From Effrenium voratum (Eukaryota > Sar > Dinophyceae > Suessiales > Symbiodiniaceae), in assembly GCA_963377175.1 (NCBI GenBank), contig CAUJNA010001240.1:33515-97514 (forward strand): a DNA stretch of 64,000 bases, given 5' to 3'. Positions within the stretch are counted from its first letter, which is position 1, and every line of letters begins with the position of its first letter. The notes under the pieces were generated by a model that was not told the origin of the DNA, ran no database searches, and was given only the letters and a program-made list of their open reading frames with translations. The translations under genes were made by a program, and so were the position numbers. Shown here one piece after another: positions 12,738 to 27,700 of the stretch.

Positions 12738-12797
12738 CTTCTTCTTCAAAGTCTCCTCGGAGTGGTCCAGGCCATGCTTGACGTTGTGCAGCAACTC
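12738..12797 (-). CDS. Exchanger tail exon 41: last recognised exon
   Basis: CATCCAG|GAG opens ELLHNVKHGLDHSEETLKKK, phase 0, with a GC donor (AAG|GC). The L-H-x-x-V-x-x-G-L pattern matches SOS1 (LHDAVQTGL). No in-frame stop precedes the donor, so at least one more exon should follow, perhaps in the GC-richer patch at 11,780-11,870, where I could not fix a frame. Confidence 0.6.
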
Positions 12798-15700
12798 CTG
12801 GATGCCATTTGGCCATGGTTCCAAAGCCAAATCGTACCCCCAGTGAACATCCCAATCCCCACTAAAATGGATCCCAAAATGGGAGGCGCACCTACCCCAA
12901 AACGAGATCCCATTGGTGTTGACCCACGGCCATGTCTTTGACAAATGATCTCAAGCCGTCCGATCACGGGACCATTGAACACCACCAAAAAGGTCTGCGG
13001 GGGGCCAAAGATCCGGGTTCGTGGAGCTGTCAAACCTCACCTGTCTAGGCTTCACTTGGCTTGACTCCCCTTGATCCACATGGCCGCATCTGTTTTGGTA
13101 AAGAAGCCCCAAAATGGGTGGCGCTCCTTTTGTACACCGAAAAAGGTGTATCAACTCCAAACAGAAAGAGAAAGACCATGTACCTCCACCACCAGAAACG
13201 ATCCACAGTATCCCCAGCAGGCAAGGGGACCCTTTTTGGGGGCCATCTGTGGGCAACGGGTTCCTTATCCCGAAGCACTTTCCGGAAGCTCAGCCCGTCC
13301 CGAAGTCCCGACGGTGATGTGAACAAATGAGACTGCCATTGCTTTGAGCCAGTTGCCCGGTGACCCTGCTTCAACTTGGTCGCTTTCTGCGAAGCCCTGC
13401 TAACAGTGTTTTTTTTGCTTTTTTTTTTTTAAAAAAAAAATAGTGGTTTAATTCGGAAAACCCGGTAGTGGGCAAAAATATAATTCAGTCCTAACATCCA
13501 TTGGCAAAATGCACCAAAGTCAAAGAGTCACATTGTCTTTAGGCTGACCCCCTATTTTGTGGGGATCCCACTCAATAAAAGGGGAGTGGGACCCTTTCGA
13601 AGATATGTAACTTGTGGTCTCGTTCCCAAGGTCGAACAGTTGAACTTCCAAGAGATAGTGCCAGAGTTGCCCTTTACTCTTTTGCCGCCTCCATTTGAGT
13701 ACTTGGCCAAAGGCTTGAGGGACCAAACTATCTGAACAAATTACAAGGGTGGTCGCTGAATTTCCCCAAATCACAAGTTGATTAATTTACCGGTAGCTTC
13801 CATTGAAGCTGCAAAAATGGCTCGGAAGCCCTGAATGGCTGCCCTGAATGGCTGCCTTATTCCAGAGCAGAAATTAGGGATTCTCACATATGAATAGGCC
13901 TTCCTGGGCGAGCCTGTATTACCCTCGATCAGTGGGGCTCGCTCGAATCACTTGCCCAGAAATTACGTGAGTACATCGACCACTACAGTTTTGACAGGCT
14001 CGTGTTTGATTCCGTACTGATGGACAAAATCCATATCGCACCAGTTGGGATGGATGAGTCACCCCGGGAGTTTTAAGTCACCTGGTGAGAAATGGCTGAT
14101 GTGTCCATGAGTACTTCCAGTGAGATAATCCACCCCTCACCTAGTCTAATCCTCCGGCTCGAAATTCGAGCCTCCGTCTCTTTGTCTGAGATCACGCCTC
14201 GGTTGCGCAAATCCAAGACTTCCACTGGCATCAAAGTGAGGTGACAATAATGACTTGTCATTAGACATCATTCGCATGGAAGATATATGTGGATAAATAA
14301 ATACATCTATATGTCTATGTGTATGTATATTTACTACATCCACCAAACATGTTGCAGGGTACTCCAATCAATAAAAGTTCGCTTGTCCAGGTGTGCGTTG
14401 GCGGTGAGACAAGTCACCATAACAACTCAAACTGTCGCCAGCCGTCTGCACTACTCGTGTTCAATATGAAGGCACCGTTTTGCTGATCTGATCCTGTACG
14501 GGTACCTATTTGTTTGAGACTGGTGCTTGCGTAGGTCTGGGTTTGTCTCAAAATCGGGAACCCCCCCCCAAAACAAAAACCATGGGCGGTGTCCTTTTGG
14601 TTTCCTTTCGGAAGCACCCAAAAAGGGTACCCTCAAAAAAAACCGACCCCAACCATCTGGAGTCCAAAGGCGCAAAGAGCCACGCATCTTCTATGGTAAA
14701 CCAATGGGAGACTAGCAGGGATTTGGTGCAGCGAGCTTCTTCTGAAACCCCGCGGGTATCATTGGGGGGGCTCAAAATTTGGCGACCCCCAAATGGCAAC
14801 AGCCTTCTTTTGGATTCCGTTTGAAGCCAACCCAAAAAGAGTTCCTCAAAAAAAGACCCACCCAGATGTCACAAACAAGTTGGACACTTTTGAACTGAAC
14901 AAACATACCATGTCGAAGAATGCATGGAGTTTTCATACGTGCCCGCATCGCGGCGTTCCCCGTTGAAATGGCACGCATCAAATGTTTTCCCCAACAAGTA
15001 GTATTGAGCCCTCAAAATGCAACCAATTGAGCGCCCAGAACTCATTGACTTTTGGTATTCTACCAAAATGGCAATAAAAGGTTGGGCCTTACTTCAACGC
15101 CCCTGAAACCAGGTAGAACCATATTAAACCGGCCAATGGGAATCGGTGGGCGCAGCTCACTTGTTGCCTCCCAAGGCGCCTTGCTGCTGCCAGCGCATGA
15201 CTTGGTCCTCACGGCAGCCCAATGAACTGAGGGTGCCGTTTTGGGAGGTGTTTCGTACCTGAAGTCCTGTTCCCTTGGGATACGGCGCCGCCAACGTTTG
15301 GATAGGCAAAATACCTGACAGAAAACCGGAGAAGTGAAAACAGCCCAAGGGCCCATTCTCCAAGGTACCTGAGGTCTCCAATAGCCAGCCAAAATGGGCT
15401 CGCGACCCCTTCGCAACTACCCGTTTCCCACTAGCAATTAGCATAGGATGGTTGGAAGATGAATCGTATCAGTGCACTAGTGGGATGGTGCTCGGAAGGT
15501 GAATCTTGGGGATACCGAGGAGGAATCGCGTCATTTGCCGTCGGGTATGTAACAGAGACTCAGACAGCTTGGCGGAGCTGTCGAACCCCCAGAAACCGTT
15601 CAACTACGATGCTGTGATTCCGTTCAATGCGTAGCCAACCTAAGATACAACCATATATATATAATTATATATATATATATGTAGTGGCGTCTTTGTGTTA

Positions 15701-18700
15701 GGAATCCCCCCCCCGGAAAATGGTTTTGGTTTCCCGAAAAACCAAAAAAAACACATATTGGAGGAGACTCCAGATTGCAAAAGGGAAACCCCCCCAACAA
15801 AAATGGCCCGTGGGGTGACGTCCAACAGCAAGATGCGTACCCAAAATGGACCCCTGGTAAAGGGAACCAAAGACTAAAACCTGCGGTCCAATTCTTGGTG
15901 GTCGTAACCCATACCCAGTTGAGTTTTGTCCCAAACGGTTTCGACAGCTTCGGGCTTTTCCTCAACAGGAGCCCCCCCCCAATGGTTCCAAAGACCGAAT
16001 TGTCTCAAACTAGGGGAACCCAAAAAAACTCGTGGGTTGCCCTTCTTGCTTCCCTCTAGAGCCAAAGAAAAAAGTACCATCCATTTAGAGACCACACACA
16101 CACCAAATGGAGTTTTGGTCTACACACATCTGCCGAATCCATCCTTCTGCACCTCGAACAGCATCGTGGCCAGCTGCATGGTGCGCACCTCTCGGAGAGG
16201 TTTTGTTGGCGGCCGCGGTCGCGTGGGGAGCGGGGCGCAAACCCAACGGATGCTTCTCAAGCTCCTTTTTTGGGCTGTCTGAACACATGCCCCGCTAGAA
16301 GTTTAAGTTTGGTGAAGTGGAAAACCGCTAGAACCATATAGAAAGCTAGACAGCTGAGGGGATGGCTGGGAAGAAGGTCCCCTAGCCTTGCTGATGGTTG
16401 CAGTCTCCCACACTCGGCACCAGTTGGGATGTCCTGGTGCAACAAGTATCCACAGTGTTTCACTTATGCCAACTGGTGCGACACGGAGTTTGTCCATCCA
16501 CAGTGCGGTGTGGTCTTCAGTTTGCCTTTGGTTTTGTAAAACTTGAACTCCCAGAATGCGGGCTATCCCGGGTGCGAATCTTCATGGTCTATCATGCCCT
16601 AATGACTCCCAACGTACATCTGGCAACTTGTTTTCTCATATAGATATGACTTTGGTAGATTGACATTTGCATGATAAACGTAGGTCATAGGAACATGAAT
16701 AACACGAATGGATGTGTTCTTTGTTTGGGGGTACCCCCTTTCGGTTTGTTTTAAAGAGGAACTGATAGGCAAATCACAGTGTTTGCCCCCCCTAAAAAAA
16801 GACACACCCAAAAGTATACCGTATGCTGGTCATACATGTCTACCTGTAGGGTACAAAAGGTTGTACCCACATTTGCAACAAGCGGGCACAGATCCCCTGC
16901 TAAAAGCTTGACTTTTCATGGGCTTTATATACATATATATATATATATGTATGTTTCTCAAAAGTAGCATTTTCCTAGTGATTTTGGCAATTGTCCAGGT
17001 TCAAAACCTGGTTGTTGTTTTTTTTGGGGGGGTTGCATACATATACATATATATATATACGTATATATGGCAGCCCCCCACTTCACCATCTTTTAGGCAA
17101 CTACACCTCAGGAACCGGATGGCTGGTCGAACCAAGATGCGCTTGGTGGGGTTTTAACCACGCCATGTGGATTCCGAACCTTTGATGCCCTCAAAAACAT
17201 AAGAATAATTTTAACGCACGCCATGTAGGGAATCCCTACAAGCTCTGGCGTACGCTCCACAAAAGCCTTCGGTTTAGTGCTCGATTCTTTTTGACCCGCG
17301 TCAAGAAGCTTTGGAGGCTGTCTTCCCTGCCATGGTCGCCTAATTATCAACAAAAAGGCCCAAGTTGGCCAAATCAGCAGGTACGAATAGGTTGCCATTC
17401 CCTTCAACTCCCCTCACGCTTTACAGCTCATGGTCGTGCGTATTTGGCTATCCTGAACGGGGTCAAATAATTCCATGAAACAAAATGACCACGAAACAAA
17501 CCCATTTGGAAGCTCTGAAATGGTGGGTGTCCTTTTGGTTTCCCTGTAAACCAACCTCAAAAAGGGTACCCACAACAAAGACAGACCCATATCGCCTTTT
17601 CGAATGGCTTTCACTTTTGGTCAGTCTGACCCAGCATGACCCCCGTGACCAACGTCTGCCATTTGTGAGTCATATGGTATCGTGTAAACCGCGACGTGCA
17701 GAAAAGCGCGCAACGCGAACGCGCGCGAAACGGTCGAAAAAAGAGTTCGCGACCGACCGAATCTCTGGGCCCAATCCGAGCCTTGCTGATCTGCGGCGCA
17801 CCAATGTCTGGGCAGGGAGCGAAAGACCCGATGTTTGATTTCAGCCCGCAAATGGCACCTCCATTTGAGGCTGGAAAAAGGGAGAAAATGTAGCTAGGAT
17901 AGCTTCCCTTTGTCCCATGGGAAAACAACACATATAAATGAGCAATGGAAGGCACGTAGCCCTCACTCAAAGGGAACCAGCTCAAAATTTTGCGGAACTC
18001 CTTGATTGTGGTGGGCGGTTGGCAAATTTCTTGTAGACATTCCTGGTTCCTATGACGCACAGAACTCAAGGCCTTATTAAGCCTTTGGGGGGGAGCGTTC
18101 CTGACGGGTCAGGGGCCTTGGGTTACCATGCAGACATTTTGCTGGAAAAAGACCTCATAATCTGAAGCAGCCACACAACGCCAAGGTGAAACCTTTTCGG
18201 AGCAAGGATGGTTGTCAAGAACTGCTTCAACATCAGTTCCCTTTGAGACGATCATTCTGATTTAGGTATAAACCAACGTCTTATCCAGATGATATGTCTG
18301 ATTTGGGTCTGAACCGGCCTACCATGGAAGATTCTCCAAACACAACAAGTGTGTTGGGACCGAGGCACCACTCAAAGCAAAAAGTTCGCATTTGGGATAT
18401 CTTATTTACTGTCTTTTCTCTCCCTTTCCTTGCTCTTTACCTTTGTCTATCCCACCCACTTGACCAAGTCAGGGCCCCCCAAAACACAACTCTGACCCTG
18501 ATGTGGTCCTAGGGTCTTGTGGTGGTTTGGAAGCTTCTCAAGATAGCCCTCCCAAGAAAAGTAAGGAAGCCGCTCTCATGTTCGCCAAGCTGCGATTGTC
18601 CTTGAGCATCGTGTCTCAGCTGGGGCAAGATATCAAACTCCAAGGATCCCCATATATGGGTGTTTTTTTTCTTGTTGGTCCCCTCGTTGGTTGGTTTTGA

Positions 18701-21700
18701 ACGGAAACCAGAAGGAAACCAACCATCTTGGTGGTTGGATTCCTGAAAAAAAAAAACATGGCTCTCTGTGGTTTTGAACATCACCGTTTGGGCCAACTTA
18801 CAGTGAGTCTCCTTTTGATAAGCTGGTTGCAAGTGGAAATACAGGGAACCCTCTCGTCCACCGATCAAGCCTTTCACCCCTCAAGTTCAGACAAGGTTTC
18901 TGTTAGTCTTTCAGAAGCTTGGGAGGTCCCTCAAAATCTAAACCATCCGAGGTCTGTTTTTGTGGAGTTGGTACCCCTTTTTGCAGGCCAGAGGAAAACC
19001 ATAGGAAAACCGGAGCCTTTTGTGTCTTGTGTGTTTTTGGGGGGGACCACCAGAGAAGACATAATATATATATATATATATGTGTATATATGTGTGGGGG
19101 TTGATCGAAAGGTCCTTTGCATGGGTTGGTTGTTGGGAAAAACCACCAAAAATGTGACATGTCCCACATGGGCAAAGTTACCCATGGTCATGTAGCTTTG
19201 GGGGCCGAACGACATATAGATCAAGCCCCATGTACATATTCGCCACAATTACCCTCCTGTCCATTCACATGCACCAAAGGGTCCCTGTTGAAGGGCATAG
19301 TCTTCCAGGACCACCCTGTGATGCAATGTTTGTGGACAGGAGGGTAAATGTTCTGTGTCCTCTTGGTGAGTAACCTCCTCATCCAGCTGAGTGGCGAAAA
19401 CCTCCTCGACGTCTCGTAACATGGTTCTTGTAGATGAAGCAGACAAAGCTCCAAACCACCAATTATAACCGTCACTCTAGTTGGTGGTTTGGTTTGGTGG
19501 TTTGGACGTTCGGGATGGCTTCTCCATCATCTGGCTTCAAGAAAGGATCTGGGGTTCAAATCCAAATGCAAACCACCGAGTAAGCTCGGCTGTTTTCTGC
19601 TCCCTTGCAAAAAGCTTAACTTTTAGTGGTTTGCCGGAGAACCCATTCGTTGCCAACAAGTTAAAGTCCTAACATCCAAGCAAAATGCACCAAAGTAAGG
19701 GGTTTCCTGATATTTGAGGAAAGCTGAAGTCATCTCAACCTCACCAACCTGGAGCCGACCCCGTCTCAGGCTCCACTCGGGAGATGTCTCTCGAAGAATC
19801 TACACGACAAACTAAGACCCCATGAAAGAACCCGACTGCGTTTTGCAGCCCACTAAAAGTGAACAGAAGCCTCGGCCCTCAGGGCCGGGAAGCGGTCAGA
19901 CCCTCCAAACCCCTTCCGCGCTTCAAAATTGGTCCATCCAACCCCCTTCCCGGACCTCATGTTGCGCAGCCAGAATCCCTGCTCCAGCTGCCTCCAGTCC
20001 GCTTGAAGCAAGCCTCAAAGCCCCAGGGTGAATCGGTCAGCCCCTCCTCCAGTCAAATCCCGGTCAAATCCTCCTAAAAACCGGTCAAATTCCCCCTCTA
20101 GAATGTGATCAAATCCCCTGTAGAAACCGCAGAAACCGCAGAAACCAGTCAAGAAACCAGTCACATCACCCCAGAGACCGGTCAACTTCCCATCTAGACC
20201 AGTCAAATCCCCTCTAAAGACCGGCCCAACTCCAGCCAAATCCCGGTCAAATTCCCCCTCTCAAAGCCGGTCTCAACTCCGGTCACAGAAACAAATCGAA
20301 TCCCTTGGAAACCAGCTCGCGCATTTTGGCGCCGACTCACTTAGTCTAACAAACACAAGACTTTAAGGTAAACTAAAGCACGGTGTATACCTCAAAGCCA
20401 GCCAAAAGCGGACTGGCCAAGGCGGGCAACGCGAAGCGTTTACAATCAAAACATGATCCAACAATGGTGAAGAAATTGATTGTGGAAGCCTAAGAGCCGT
20501 CTTTAGATGGACCTCCGTTTGGGAATCGGACCCCCTTGTTGAGCTCCGGGTAAATAAAGCCGGGGACCCACCAAAAGTTTGCAGCTTGCCAAGTCCATGA
20601 GTGAAGCAAGAACCGTAATGGAATGGGGGGGTTCCTCTATGCCGGGTTCCCCTCAAACCAAGTGTTGCAACAAAAAGGATCTTTTGAGATTGCATCTTTG
20701 ACCTTAGCTATTTCCAGTGGCAGTTCTGACTGGGTCTGTGGCATAAGGTTCATTCACTTCCGCGCAAATAAACACAAAACAGAAAGTCAAACAAAAGCAC
20801 GGATTGTGTTCAAGAGAACAGACATATATGTCCTGTTTAACCTGTGTCCAATTTCTGGAAGTTTCAGCAGTCAAATCATGTCTTTCTGCTGCAAGGTGGC
20901 GTGCCGATTCCAATTCCTCGGCTGGCAGGCGTGTCTCCACTCACCCTTCAAGTATTAAAGGTCATGCAGTGAAAGTCGAGATACGGCTGAATCCCAAAAT
21001 ATTGCAAGTAGGGAAACAAGTGAAAGCTTCGAGTTTCTTGGCCGCATTCGGGTGAAGTGCGCCTGCAGCATCAACATCGTTGCCTTGATGAGGATTCCCC
21101 ATATTGTCCCCTTGCTATGAAGATCGCCTTGCAAGGCTCCCTTGGGGAGGTTCCCTTAACGAGGGTTGGAAGAATATCGGGACCTTCAGATCATCTCAAG
21201 AACTTAAAGCGCGGCTCGCCGTGAAACGAGTCGGGATCTGCTATCCAAACTGGTGACGGAGAAAAGGGCCGCCCGCTTTTTTCGGGTTGAATTTCAAGGG
21301 AAAACACCAAGAAGGTTGAAACCAGAAAATGCGGGTGTCTGACCTGCAGAACAGCGGACCATTGTTGGAATTGTTTCAAAACAAAGGACCCCCACCCTTC
21401 AAGTCAAATGGAGCCTGATGTCCCCTTAGCTTTGGGATCCGGATCGAATCCCAATCCATCCGAAGTCGGAAGAAAAACAAAACAAACAAGCAAAAATGGC
21501 ACAAGCATTACTCTATCCACAAACATGGAACCTCACAGGGGACTCCTGGAAGACAATTGTGCTTTAAAAGGGACCCCTAAGAGGTCCCAGGTGAGTGGAC
21601 CGAAGGGTAATCGATGTTGAGCAATCTGGGTATCCCTTCGAGATCCTTAGCTCTAGGTGTTACCATGGATGGTTTCCCCCGGTTGCAAGCCTACAGTGGC

Positions 21701-24700
21701 GAAACGCCAATCGGAAGCACTGGAATACTTCCATGTGGCTGTGGGTCAAAACATAGGTACCCCAAATGGGTTGCCCTGGAAAATGGCAACATGGACTAAA
21801 ACCTGCGTAGCCCTTGCCCTTCCATTTTGAGCCACACCCAAATGAAACCCTGGTGTGTCTTCACCCGACGGATACCTAGTCCATATCCTGGTGCGACTGC
21901 GGATGGACGAAATCCTGCACAACCATTGTTCGTTGCCATTACAGGGAAAACATCTGAATGGTGGTGCGAAATGGATTTCGCAACCATCCACAGCATCATT
22001 TTGGATCCGAGGAGCCGCACAGGCTTCGTTAATGACATCCTCGCGCGCGTCCCCCGAGAGGCCGTCGCTCTTCATCAGGCGATGACACACCTACGGTCTG
22101 CTACAGGCTCCATTGGCTCGCGTTGCTGTTTGGCATTGTGTTGTCGTGTTTGTGTTTTGTGTGTTTTGGGTGGTTTTTGCTTTTTGTTGTTCTTGTGGTT
22201 TCTTTTTCCGGAGGGTACTCGGTTGAGGTTGGTTTGAGGGGTAACCGGCTACCCAAAACCACAATTTGTGGGGTCCTCTATGGTCCCCATGTTGACACCC
22301 AGAAAAGGAGATTCTCTCGAAATATGAGGGGACCCCGGGTCTATAAAAGTGACATCCTCAACATGACCCTCTAAATGGTGGCGAAAGTACGGGCTTCCCA
22401 GACCCAGAAGCCCTCAACAATACCAGGGACCCGAGGAGCCATACCCCAAACGCCCCCCCCCCTACCTGCAAGGCCTTGAAAAGGCTCACGAGAAGTCAGC
22501 CGAAAACCTTCAAGGAAAATGCCCGGTTACTCCTCTTGCCGATCGATCCACTGGATGTACTCTTGGAACATGGGCTTCCCAAAACTGGCGCCACACCTGC
22601 AAGCTCAGCTTTCCACCCATACACCGGTGTTAACGCAACAGGCGGGCTGTGGGAAAGGGGTGTTTGGAGGGTTGTGTGTGAGAGCACCCAGTTCTTGTAT
22701 GGATATGTCTTAGAGGGACCCCCCGAAAATGAGTGGTATACCTTTGGCTGCCTTTAAAACTACCCTCTCCTGAAAACGCCAGTAGGGGCTTATGGTGGAA
22801 ACCACTGTCCGGGACTGCACATGGGATTTCCCACGAATCGGAAGGGGTGTTCAGGTTGCACGTTGGAAGAGTACCTTCCTCCCTGCGCGGTGTATCCCAT
22901 ATCTTTACATTGCCATACCTTGCCTTGTCATACCGCATCGCCTCCGTATCATCACGCATTGGGGTTTGGCTCAAATTGATGTGCCAAAATGGCACCAAAA
23001 GGTACATGGAGCCCCGAAGACTAAGGCCTGCGTAACCCCAGCTCTTTAATTTTGAGCCACAGCCACAGCCGGGCCGCTTCCTAGAGTCAGCTGAGTCACA
23101 CTCAAACCTGGCATCGCAAAAAAAAAACAGAGGAACCGTAAAGGTTGTCCCTCCCCCATCTTGAGACATATCCACATGCGGTCAAAGGCTATGGCGGAAG
23201 CAACCGTTGACCTGTGACCATGGGGGCTAGCCCTGGAGAAGCCCAGGAGTCGGCTTGGACGCCCTATCTGGTCCACCTGAACATGTGTCCTGAGAAGCAA
23301 GTGGGTTCCTTTCAGTGGGATATGCAATGAGTTACAGAACCAAGCTGTATCTGTTGAAGAGCCTTGCGACACCATTATGCATCTCCAGGACGATAGGAAC
23401 CTCACAGCGATCTTACAACAAACATCCGGCATAGAACCAATCTAAACCGGTGGAACCCATCTATTTCTAACCAAAACCGATCAAAAGGACACCCATGCTA
23501 AAGGTCCCCCATTTTGAGAGATTCTTCTTTTCCGAAAGCTCCCACAGTTTACGATCCTTGGATCAACTTCCTTGGCAGCAAACAACTCTGCTTCTTGCAG
23601 GACCCCCACCCCCCCCCCCACCCCCCCCCCTACCCCACGAAAAATGAACGTATCCCACAAAAAAGAAAACTGATGAAGCTAAACTCAAAATGTACAACTC
23701 ACAAATGAAGAACTCACAAGCTAAAGAAGATGCCTAGATCATAATTCGGCTTAGCCTAGCTACGTTTCCGCACGTGGCGATTGAGAAAGCAAACAACTTT
23801 TTGCAGCAGCAGCACCCCCACAATGAACAACTCTCAACAAGCTAAAAATGATGCCAAGAAAAAGCAGTTTGTCGTCAACCCACACAGCACGGGAACGAGC
23901 GAGCCGACCGCTCGAGCGGTCACCAAGCCGCTGTGTGGTGCGCATCGATAAAGGCCACCACGGTGAAGAGGTCGAAGGAAAGGCCCCCACTCACCGTGAC
24001 GGGTGCAAACCTGGGACAATTGTTATAGATTTTAAGTGTAATATGTATATATATATATACATATAGGGTATGTGCATATATATATATATATATGTGTGTG
24101 TGTGTACATTGTTCAATTCGCCAAGCTACAAATTAACAAATGTATTAATTGAATATATGAGTGGACATAAGTTTAATAAACATGAATTAAATGAAATATT
24201 CGAGGGAGCTGGAAATCCGAAAATCCCTTCTGGGCGGGGTGGTTTGGGGGGGAGGGGATAAGACACCTGAAGGAACCCGAAAAAAACCTTAGGAAACCTT
24301 GAGGAACCCCAAGACACCCAAGGAAACCAAAAAAAAAAACAGGGCTCTTAAACACCCCACCCCCCACCCCCACCCATCCACCCGCTAAACAGCCCATAAC
24401 AATAAGCCAAAATAGTGTGTTCCAATCCACATGTGCCCAACGTTGCTGTGTCTTGCGTAGCCACCTAAGCATGAACAGAACCGCAAAAAGAAACATGCCA
24501 GGAGCAGTGATGGTATCCCCAAGTGGCTCGTCTTTGAGCTGATACCCCAGTTTTAGTGGTGTTACAGGAAAACCAACAGGAAAACCAGCAGTTTGGGGGG
24601 GGGGGGTCCCTACAAAACGACACACCCACAAAAGAACCCCTGTGCTGATCTCAGTGCAGGGTGCGCAAAGTAGGGCGACAGCATCTCACGGACCTCGGAA

Positions 24701-27700
24701 TCGCTCAATCCCAGTAGATCCCAGGCTTTTCACCAGCAAGGCAAGCAGCAAGCTTCCCATCTGACAACGGATGGACAAGTTCCTGGTGACCGATACAAGG
24801 AAACGTCATTGGGGGCCATAACGAACTCCTGTCCAAGCCAATAGGACACGACTTAAAAACACATGGGTCGTGTCCATTTTGCTTGAGGGACAGATACAAG
24901 AATCCCTCAGCAAATTGACGATTGTACGCTCTTGCGATTTGCAACGCGGCGGTTCTATTCTCAACGGCTGGTGTTTTTTTTCTTTTCGCTTGAACCCCAA
25001 ATTGGCCATACTTCACTTGCCCCACGGTTTCACCCGGGTTGCGTGCGTGCCAAGATGAATACACCCCTCAATATGGGAGTGGTCCCCTCCAGTGGTCTGA
25101 ACCCCCACCGGACACCTGGATGCGCCGAATTCTTTTCGGGCGCCCTGCCGGGCCTGCCATCCACGGGAAGGTGATGGGAAGGTTTTCAGGGCCCGCTTTT
25201 TCCGGAGGTGGTCCTTGAAAAGGGAAACACGGGGCCATTTTTTTCCTTGACAACCTGCTCATTCGGAGAACTGAGCTGAAACATGGCTAGGCCTTCAAGC
25301 AATACCAAAAAAAACCTCGACTTCTTGCTGCTCGCCCTTGGCAATTGCCCGGCAACTTTTTTGCGGGATCCGACTCTGCGGACTCACGGGTCCCTGTCGG
25401 TATCAACGAGTACTCAAGGAGTGACAAAAAACATCAAGAGGGAATGAGGACATGACCAAGAACCATCTCTTATATCTTCTCCGTTCCTTTCACACTAAAC
25501 TCTTTCCCATCCGCCTGCTCCTCTTCTGAGAAGCAACACAATCCAGACAAGTCAGCATAGGCAACAGCCATCTTTCACCAGGTGTCTCATGGGTGGTTTC
25601 CTCGCAATCCCGTGGCTTGCTTTCCACACCTTGCGCGTGAATGCCCTTGTGGACCCCCAAGCTCAGCCCGGCCTTCACCAGAATGCTGCCTCTGCCTCGC
25701 GAATGGCCGATTCTGGAGAAACGGAAATCTCTAGGGGGTTGATTTCCCATTCTTTTCAACCGTCGTTCGAGGAAAAAGAAAAAAAAGCTGTTTCCCTGGG
25801 TTTCCGGAGGTTTCCTAGAAAGAAGGATCCCTGGAAAGAATGAGGAATGCACGCCTGGAAAATCAGACGCTTCCCATCTGCAGTCACTGTCGTGTCCCTG
25901 TTTCCACTTGCCAGGGTTGCATTTTGGGGTTACTATATTTTTGACTCACAGCAAAAAAACGCCAAACCTTCCGAGCCAGAAAAGCGCCTGCTGTTTCGTT
26001 GGACATTCGGGCGCATTTTTTAGGTCTCCCAGTTCAACACCTCCGAGTCGCCGCGTGGAAGCCTCCCCCTTAAAAAGTCGCCGTTTCGGGGACCCGGAAT
26101 CCCCAGCAAAAAAAAAAGAACGGCGGCGGTAGGAAGCTTAGCACAAGCTAAGCAGGCTCAAAACCTGTTTCTAGAGATGCAAAAGTGCAAAGAGGCGAAT
26201 GAAACACCCTCTATTGAATAATCTGCGAGGCGTTTTCATGGGTCCTCGTGACTTCGGGGATCCCAAAAACTTCCTGCAAGGCTCATGGCGCATGACCCCA
26301 ATGCAACCGCCGGTTCCCGTCCCATGCTTCACCTGCGAGAGTGGGCCTGCGTTTCAAATATCGCAAGGCAGCCCTGGGAAGGAAAAGCAACATGCAGATG
26401 GGCGGGGGATCCTTTGTTCCAGGATTCGCACCGGGACCCGAAATGGCTAGTCTCGGTGTTTGCTGTTGGTGTTCCTTTAAAGCCAATAAAGAAGGGTACC
26501 CTCAAAAACATACACATTGAAAGGAGCTGACCAAATTTCTTCCCTGTTGGTTTCATCACGCTTTGAGCTGTTCGGAGCAGCCCTGCCAATATTATATGGT
26601 GTGTGGCTATGCTATGGGCACCCTGAACGTTGTGATTTCCTTTTTGCTCCCCTTTTTAACGTTTAAACCAATCTTGGGTTCCCTCCAAAAACGCACACCT
26701 TTTCTGGGTGAGTCTTTTTCTTGAGCACCTTTGGGGTTAATTCTTTCGCGGAACAGGGAAACCAGGTCCCCCTAGTTTCGGATAAGCCCATGACTCCTCC
26801 GCTATGCAGCCAGGCCACGCTTCAGAAGCTGCGGCTGGAGGATCTTCCAATCCTGAGGCGCTTAGAGCAGTGAGTGCGGCGGGGGGGGGAGTTGATTGGT
26901 TTCCCCAAAAAAAGCTTAATGTCCAGGATCTCAGGGAGTGAGTAATGATGACCCCCTAACAATCAACCCCTGTATATTTGAGGGGTGTCGGATTCTGGGT
27001 TCAGTGGGGAATCGTCACTTGAGGGGTACATGTTCTGGTGTCCCACTCCAACAGTGGGATTTCCCACTGAACCCAGGTCGACACCCCCCTATTGATAAAC
27101 CCAATGTGGGGTCAACATGATTGCATCGACAGGTTGGCTCAACCTTCCATCCTGCGAGTTGGAGTTGGTGCTTTCTGGGGAGCAGCTTTTCGTGGAGAAA
27201 CCAAAACGAACAGGGATTCATCTAGGCCACTGAACAACCGGATCCGGATCTCCAGCTTCCCATCGCTCCAAAACTTGAGCTTCGTCTCACCCTGCCAACA
27301 GTCACCCGCTCCAAGGCTCTAAGGCTCCGTCTTCCTATGGACCTTTGGTACCTGAAGGTTGCCTAGGCCTGTTGATCAAAAGCTGCTCATCATCGCATGG
27401 GGTGAAACCCTAGGGAAGCCGCGGAAAATGATGAGACTTTCACCAATGGGAAACGTGGGCCATGGTCAGCCTGAGGCCTCTAACGGAATTTTGCGCAACC
27501 CCCATATAGGCCTTATCCTTAAACAAGGTGGAACACCCAAGTATCAAAGGAAGCTTAGAAAAGGCGAAGTCCAACTCAAGCTGGGTGAGTTTCCCCTTGG
27601 CCCGGACAAAAGAAAACATCTCGGGGGTTCTTTGTTTAGGAGACCGCCTTAAATGGGTGTTTTCCATTTGGTTCCCCTGTAAATCCACCAAGGGTGCTCT

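Noticed and set aside
25600..25720. GC-rich minus segment between exchanger exons 29 and 30
   Set aside because: Could hold the missing exon, but several frames are open and none gives matching phases with clear splice sites.
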